DNA of 64,000 bases from Rhodospirillales bacterium (GTDB lineage: Bacteria > Pseudomonadota > Alphaproteobacteria > Reyranellales > Reyranellaceae): positions 5,236,501 through 5,300,500 of the forward strand of contig CP064988.1 of the NCBI GenBank assembly GCA_016699855.1, in the 5' to 3' direction. Within the stretch, counting starts at the first letter, position 1; each line of letters opens with the position of its first letter. The notes under the pieces are model-generated. The model worked only from the letters and a program-made list of their open reading frames with translations, was not told the DNA's origin and did not search any database. A program made the translations under genes and the position numbers. Positions 59,355 through 64,000 of this stretch are shown piece after piece.

Positions 59355-60335
59355 CTACTTCCCCCCGACCACGAACTCCACCACCGGACCCGCGTCGAGC
59401 AGCAACGGCCGGCCGGCGCGCAGCGGGAAGATCTCGCCGTCGAGCACGAAGCCGCCTTCCATGTCGAGCGTGATCGAGTCCGCGTTGACGCTGCGGTAGC
59501 CGTTCTCCGGAGTGAGATCCGGTGTGCGCCGGCCGTTGAGCGCCGGCAGGATCGCGCGTGAGAAGCGCTTCGGCCTGGCGGCGACTGTCGTCAGGCGCAG
59601 CGCCCCGGGGCCCTCGCCCCAGAACGGCGTCAGGCCCATGATCAGCCGCTCCATGGTCGATACCGCGATGGCGATGTAGTCGCGGCGGTCCTCGACGACG
59701 CCGTCGTGGGTCACGATGGCGGAAGCCGGATCCACCGGGTTGCGGCCCAGCAACAGGGGGCCGACGAGCCCAAGCAGACCGGCGAGCGGTCCGGCCGCGT
59801 CGCGCAGTCCAACCTTGTTGACCGACTTCCGGCTGAGCATCGTGCCCTGGTAGACGCCGGCGGCGCCGCCGAACAGGCCGTAGGCCGGCACGGCGTCGGG
59901 CCCCGTACGCAGGGCGATCAGGCGGCGGCGCACCATCCCCGCAGCGAGTTCGCCGGCGCGCAGCCGCGCGAGGAGCCTCTTCAGCTCCTTGGCGGGTTTG
60001 CGCGCGGCGCCGATGTCGTACCCGATCATGTTGGTCGTGCCGCCCGGCAGCACGGCGATCGGTGGCGGCGTCCTGCGCGCGCCCTCGTTGAACAGCAGGT
60101 GGAAGACGTTGTGCAGCGTGCCGTCGCCGCCGGCGACCGCGAGCGCCTCGACTCCGGCGGCGTCCATCTCGCGCAGCGCGGCGGCGGCCTCCGCGCGGCC
60201 GGTCGTCTCCCGCGCCATCACCTCCGGAGAGCGTTCGATCAGCGCGCGCAGTTCGCCCAGCCCGGCGCGGTTGCGGCCGCTGCGGCGGTTGACCAGGACG
60301 CCGATGCGCGGCGCGGTTGTCGGGGTGTCGGACAT
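59355..60335 (-). CDS. diacylglycerol/lipid kinase-family protein
   Basis: Lipid kinase-like protein of 326 aa. The nucleotide motif is VAGGDGTLHNVFHLL, followed by IAVLPGGTTNMIGYDIG; the N-terminus is IGVLVNRRSGRN. The C-terminal half is beta-rich (DGEIFPLRAGRPLLL). It may phosphorylate diacylglycerol or sphingoid lipid, substrate uncertain. The start is the ATG at 60333-60335. It follows recG on the same strand by 23 bases, so the two may be cotranscribed. Confidence 0.87.
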   Translation of the reverse strand: MSDTPTTAPRIGVLVNRRSGRNRAGLGELRALIERSPEVMARETTGRAEAAAALREMDAAGVEALAVAGGDGTLHNVFHLLFNEGARRTPPPIAVLPGGTTNMIGYDIGAARKPAKELKRLLARLRAGELAAGMVRRRLIALRTGPDAVPAYGLFGGAAGVYQGTMLSRKSVNKVGLRDAAGPLAGLLGLVGPLLLGRNPVDPASAIVTHDGVVEDRRDYIAIAVSTMERLIMGLTPFWGEGPGALRLTTVAARPKRFSRAILPALNGRRTPDLTPENGYRSVNADSITLDMEGGFVLDGEIFPLRAGRPLLLDAGPVVEFVVGGK

Positions 60336-60358
60336 GCCGGCGCGGTCTAGCCGCGTTC

Positions 60359-62441
60359 TCAGCCCGAGCGCAAGGTGCGAACCGCCGCGTCGCGCGCGAA
60401 CAGGTAGAGCAGGGTCCGCAGCGCCACGCCGCGGGGCGACGCGAGCGCGGGATCGCGCTCGACGATCAGCTTGGCGTCGTCGCGCGCCGCCTGGAGCAGC
60501 TCGGCGTGCACCGCGAGGTCGGCCAGCCGCATCTCCGGCAGGCCGCTCTGGCGGGTGCCCAGCAGCTCGCCGGCGCCGCGCAGCCGCAGATCCTCCTCGG
60601 CGATCCGGAAGCCGTCCTCGGTCTCGCGCATGATCGCCAGGCGCGCGCGGGCCGCCTCCGACAGCGGCTGGCCGAACAGCAGCAGGCACACCGACGCCCC
60701 GGCGCCTCGGCCCACGCGGCCGCGCAGCTGGTGGAGCTGCGCCAGTCCGAAGCGCTCCGCGTGCTCGATGACCATGACGGTCGCGGCGGACACGTCGACG
60801 CCGACCTCGATCACCGTCGTGGCGACGAGGATGTCGGCCGCGCCGGAGGCGAACGCGGCCATCGCTGCGTCCCGCTCGGCGCCCTTCATCTGGCCGTGGA
60901 CCATCACGACCCTGTCGCCGTACCGTCCCCTGAGATGCCGGTAGCGGTCCTCGGCGGCGGCGAGATCGATCAGCTCCGATTCCTCGACCAGCGGGCAGAC
61001 CCAGTACACGCGCGCGCCGGCGGCGACGCGGCGGCCGATCCCCTCGACCACTTCGTCCAACCGCTCCAGCGAGATCGTGCGGGTGTCGATCGGCAGGCGG
61101 CCGGCCGGCTTGTCGACGAGGCGCGACGGTCGAGGTCGCCGTAGGCGGCGAGCATCAGCGTGCGCGGGATCGGCGTCGCGGTCATCGCCAGAAGATCGAC
61201 CGCCGCGCCTTTCGACGACAGCGCCAACCGCTGATCGACGCCGAAGCGGTGCTGCTCGTCGACCACCGCCAGCGCCAGATCGCGGAATGCGACGTCGTCC
61301 TGCACCAGCGCGTGGGTGCCGACCACGAGGTCGATCTCGCCCGAGGCCAGCGCGGCGTGGATCTCGCGCTTGCGCTTGACGCCGTCGCGGCCGGTCAGCA
61401 ACTCAAGCCGCACGCCGGCGGCCATCGCCAACGGCGCCATGGTCGCGAAATGCTGCCGCGCCAGCAGCTCGGTCGGCGCCATCAGCGCCGCCTGGGCGCC
61501 GGCCTCGACCGCCATCAGCATCGCCATCAGCGCGACCACCGTCTTGCCGCTGCCGACGTCGCCCTGCAGGAGGCGGGTCATGCGCTGGTCCGAGGCCATG
61601 TCTGCCGCGATCTCCTCGATCGCGATCCGCTGGCTGCTCGTCAGCTCGAAGGGCAGGGCGGCCAGCACCTTGGCGCGCAACCTTCCGTCCGCGACCAGCG
61701 CGCGGCCCGGCGTGGCGCGCTGCTGGAGGCGCACCAGCGTGATCGCGAGCTGGCTCGCGAGCAACTCGTCGAACGCCGGGCGCGCGCGCGCGGCGGCGAC
61801 GTCTTGGCGAGATCGGCCTCCTCCTGCGGGTGGTGCGCCGCGAGCAGCGCGTCCTTCCAGTCCGGCCAGCGCCGGCGGGCTTTCCACGCGGGATCGAGCC
61901 ATTCCGGCAGCGCGGGAACGCGCTCCAGCGCCGCGTCGATCGCCTTGGCCAGCGGCTTGGCGTTCAGACCGGCCGTCAGTCCATAGACGGGCTCGACCCG
62001 CGCCAGCTTGTCCCGCTCGGCCTCGGGCACGACGTGGTCGGGGTGCGGCATCTGCGGCTGGTCGTTGTAGAACTCGACCACGCCGCTGACGACGCGGCGC
62101 TGGCCGACCGGCAGCGTGTTCTCCAGCCACGGTCCGCGGGCGTGGAAATAGATCAGGGTCAGCGTGCCGGTCTCGTCGTCGCAGATCACGCGGTAGGGTT
62201 GCCGCGGCGTGCGCGGCGCCTGGTGCTCGCGCACCGTGACGGTGATGGTCGCCACCTCGCCGGGACGCACCTCCGAGATCCTGGGCGACGCGCGGCGGTC
62301 GACCACGGCGTAGGGCAGATGCCAGAGCAGGTCGACCACGTGCGGGCCGACCAGCTTCGCCATCAGCTTCCCGAGCTTGTCCCCGATGCCGGGCAGCGAC
62401 GTGGTCGCGGCGAACAATGGATTGAGCACGTCCGGGCGCAC
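60359..62441 (-). CDS. recG: ATP-dependent DNA helicase RecG, two frameshifts in the given sequence
   Basis: Fork-reversing helicase. The N-terminal wedge begins LNPLFAATTSLPGIGDKLGK. The helicase core has DVGSGKTVVALMAM (Walker A), VVDEQHRFGVDQR (DEQH), MTATPIPRTL and RGRVGRGAGASVCLLL (motif VI). The protein runs in three frames. Breaks are at about 61804 (GTCTTGG where GTCCTTGG is expected) and about 61126 (GACGGTCG where GACCGGTCG is expected), each one base short on the + strand. Restored length is 694 aa, normal. The start is GTG at 62439-62441. Motifs are intact, so it is likely functional. Confidence 0.9.
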
Positions 62442-62656
62442 GACGTCAGATCCCGCGTCGCGGCGTCGCGGCCATCGCGTGCGGACGCTTGAAAGACACC
62501 GTGTCGCCTCCGGCAACCGCTTGAAACAGCGCCGCTTTCCGCTGCTGACAGGGCGCGCGCGGTCCTTTATACCGCAGCCCTCACGCGATCCCAGCCCGGC
62601 CACGGGGGATATCCTCCCGGCCCGGCGGGAGGCGGTCGATTCACGTCGAGACCCAG

Positions 62657-62932
62657 ATGGCCGATGCCGGCGACGATCCGCTCTCCATACGCCGACGGCG
62701 GCTGCTGTACCGCAGCGAGCACCGCGGCAACAAGGAGAACGACATCCTGCTGGGCCAGTTCGCGCGGGCCTTCGTGATGTCGTTCGACGCCTCGCAGCTC
62801 GACCAGTACGAGTCGATCCTGGAGGAGAGCGACAACGACATCTTCGACTGGGTCTCCGGCAAGGTGGAACCGCCGGCCGGCAAGGACACGCCCGTCCTGC
62901 GTCAAGTCCTCGCCTTCCGGGTGGCGTTCTGA
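62657..62932 (+). CDS. sdhE: succinate dehydrogenase assembly factor 2 (SdhE)
   Basis: Small protein of 91 aa that helps attach FAD to the succinate dehydrogenase flavoprotein. The key motif RGNKE at residues 23-27 is the family RGxxE, in YRSEHRGNKENDILLGQFA. The C-terminal half includes WVSGKVEPP. It lies between recG and mfd, its usual place in alphaproteobacteria. The stop overlaps the mfd start (TGATG). Confidence 0.92.
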   Translation: MADAGDDPLSIRRRRLLYRSEHRGNKENDILLGQFARAFVMSFDASQLDQYESILEESDNDIFDWVSGKVEPPAGKDTPVLRQVLAFRVAF

Positions 62933-64000
62933 TGGCCGCGCCGCGACTCGCCGATGCCTTGGCCCGCATCCACGCGAAGCGCGCCCATTGGACCATCCAC
63001 GGCGCGCCGGAGGGCGCCGACGCGCTGATCCTCGCCGAGCTGGCGGCCGGATCGGGCGGACAGGACATCCTGCATGTCGTGCGCGACGGCAACCGTCTCG
63101 AGCGTCTCGAGGAGGCGCTGCGGTTCTTCGCGCCCGGGCGGCAGGTGCTGACCTTCCCGGCGTGGGACTGCCTGCCCTACGACCGCCAGTCGCCGCACCC
63201 CGACATCGTCGGCGAGCGACTGGACGCGTTGACGCGACTGGCCGCCGGCAAGCCACCGGCGTCGCCGGCGCGCATCGTGCTGGCGTCGGTCGGGGCCCTC
63301 GTCCAGCGCGTGCCGCGCCGCGCCAGCTACGCCGATATCGGCTTCTCGGTGAAAGCCGGCGGCGCCCTCGACCTCGACGCGCTGCTGCGCTTCCTCGCCG
63401 ACAACGGCTACGGCCGCGGCGAGACGGTGATGGAGCCGGGCGAGTACGCCGTGCGCGGCGGCCTCGTCGACCTGTTCCCGCCCGGCGAGGCCGAGCCGAT
63501 CCGCCTCGACCTGTTCGGCGACACCGTCGAATCGATCCGCCGTTTCGACGCGATGTCGCAACGCTCGACCGGCGCGCTCGACGCCGTCGTGTTGCGGCCG
63601 GTCGGCGAGATCGTGCTGACGCCCGACAGTATCGCCCGCTTCCGCGCCGGCTACCGCGAGCTGTTCGGCAATGTCGGCGGCAACGACACGCTCTACGAGG
63701 CGGTGTCGGCCGGCCAGCGCCATCCCGGCATGGAGCACTGGCTGCCGTTGTTCCACGACGGGCTGGACACGTTCTTCGACTATCTGCCGGACGCGCTGGT
63801 CACGATGGACCAGCAGACTGAGGAGGCCCGCGACGCCCGCCTCGACCTGATCCGCGACTACTTCGACGCCCGCAAGGCGATGGAGGGCAAAGGCCGCAAG
63901 GGCGGCTTCGCCGGCGCGCCGGATTACCGGCCGATCCCGCCGGAGCGGCTCTATCTCGACCGCAAGGAATGGAACGCGATCCTGGCGAAGCGCTGCGCCG
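62932..64000 (+). CDS. mfd: transcription-repair coupling factor Mfd, N-terminal part
   Basis: Superfamily 2 ATPase that releases RNA polymerase stalled at DNA damage and recruits UvrA. The visible 356 codons are the UvrB-homology region and start of the following domains (LTFPAWDCLPYDRQSPHPDI, ERLDALTRLAAGK, YGRGETVMEPGEYAVRGGLV, DLFPPGEAEPIRLDLFGDTV). The helicase domain and the end lie beyond the window. The start is the ATG at 62932, overlapping the sdhE stop. Confidence 0.93.
   Translation, partial: MAAPRLADALARIHAKRAHWTIHGAPEGADALILAELAAGSGGQDILHVVRDGNRLERLEEALRFFAPGRQVLTFPAWDCLPYDRQSPHPDIVGERLDALTRLAAGKPPASPARIVLASVGALVQRVPRRASYADIGFSVKAGGALDLDALLRFLADNGYGRGETVMEPGEYAVRGGLVDLFPPGEAEPIRLDLFGDTVESIRRFDAMSQRSTGALDAVVLRPVGEIVLTPDSIARFRAGYRELFGNVGGNDTLYEAVSAGQRHPGMEHWLPLFHDGLDTFFDYLPDALVTMDQQTEEARDARLDLIRDYFDARKAMEGKGRKGGFAGAPDYRPIPPERLYLDRKEWNAILAKRCA

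Overview
The window is high-GC DNA from an alphaproteobacterial chromosome. Much of it keeps a gene order typical of that class: tpiA-secG-pyrG, kdsA, eno, ftsB, the pyruvate dehydrogenase run pdhA-pdhB(lipoyl-E1beta)-pdhC-lpd, lipA, a COQ10/RatA-like gene, cinA, a fused ispDF, dusB-ntrB-ntrC-ntrY-ntrX, then hfq-hflX, and at the right edge recG / sdhE-mfd. The lipoyl-bearing E1 beta subunit, the fused IspDF and the dusB(nifR3)-ntrBC-ntrYX run point to Alphaproteobacteria. Genus cannot be assigned from the sequence alone. No tRNA, rRNA, CRISPR, prophage or transposase gene was recognised.

Layout. 1-1.98 kb: a truncated membrane-anchored protein, REP-like palindromes, two small hypothetical genes and an AT-rich 15-bp inverted repeat. 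1.98-5.0 kb: tpiA, secG, pyrG (glycolysis, protein export, CTP synthesis). 5.2-9.9 kb: accessory block with a winged-helix/TPR regulator facing a methyltransferase-MFS-hydrolase run. 10.1-14.1 kb: a DUF6306-like gene, kdsA and two exported proteins of unknown function. 14.3-15.6 kb: a three-gene nitrile hydratase or thiocyanate hydrolase operon with a split beta subunit and a His-rich alpha subunit. 15.8-21.2 kb: eno, a cupin, ftsB and a TAXI-type TRAP transporter. 21.4-31.0 kb: the pyruvate dehydrogenase/lipoate block, a molybdopterin oxidoreductase and a COQ10-like gene. 31.0-42.6 kb: GST, cinA, ispDF, dusB and the two Ntr two-component systems, an aminotransferase and a HAD phosphatase. 42.6-49.5 kb: hfq, hflX, an orphan groES, an IMPase, a GST, a DUF938 methyltransferase, a Bug-type binding protein and an acyl-CoA ligase. 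49.6-59.3 kb: catabolic or secondary-metabolism genes (thiazoline hydrolase-like, P450, class 3 asparaginase, RNA methyltransferase, LLM flavoenzyme, SDR, MDR, acyl-CoA-dehydrogenase-like, a GH-A-like barrel). 59.3-64.0 kb: a lipid kinase, recG, sdhE and partial mfd.

How the genes work together. Central carbon flow is covered from triose phosphate through enolase to acetyl-CoA, and LipA supplies the lipoyl cofactor that PdhB, PdhC and their E3 partner use. NtrBC and NtrYX sense nitrogen and redox state, and Hfq/HflX act after transcription. A nitrile hydratase-like enzyme, asparaginase and ATC-hydrolase-like enzyme suggest scavenging of nitrogen from nitriles, thiocyanate and amides.

Two sequence-level themes stand out. 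First, single-base frameshifts break at least seven ordinary genes (tpiA, pyrG, a hydrolase, eno, pdhA, a gene after lpd, recG twice). Most can be explained by one C lost from a short C run on the + strand, which points to consensus errors rather than gene decay. Second, palindromic repeats are frequent. Related elements lie in frame inside the linkers of both pdhB and pdhC, and a separate GTCATCCC-type family sits between genes, including one perfect 32-bp inverted repeat at 59252-59332.
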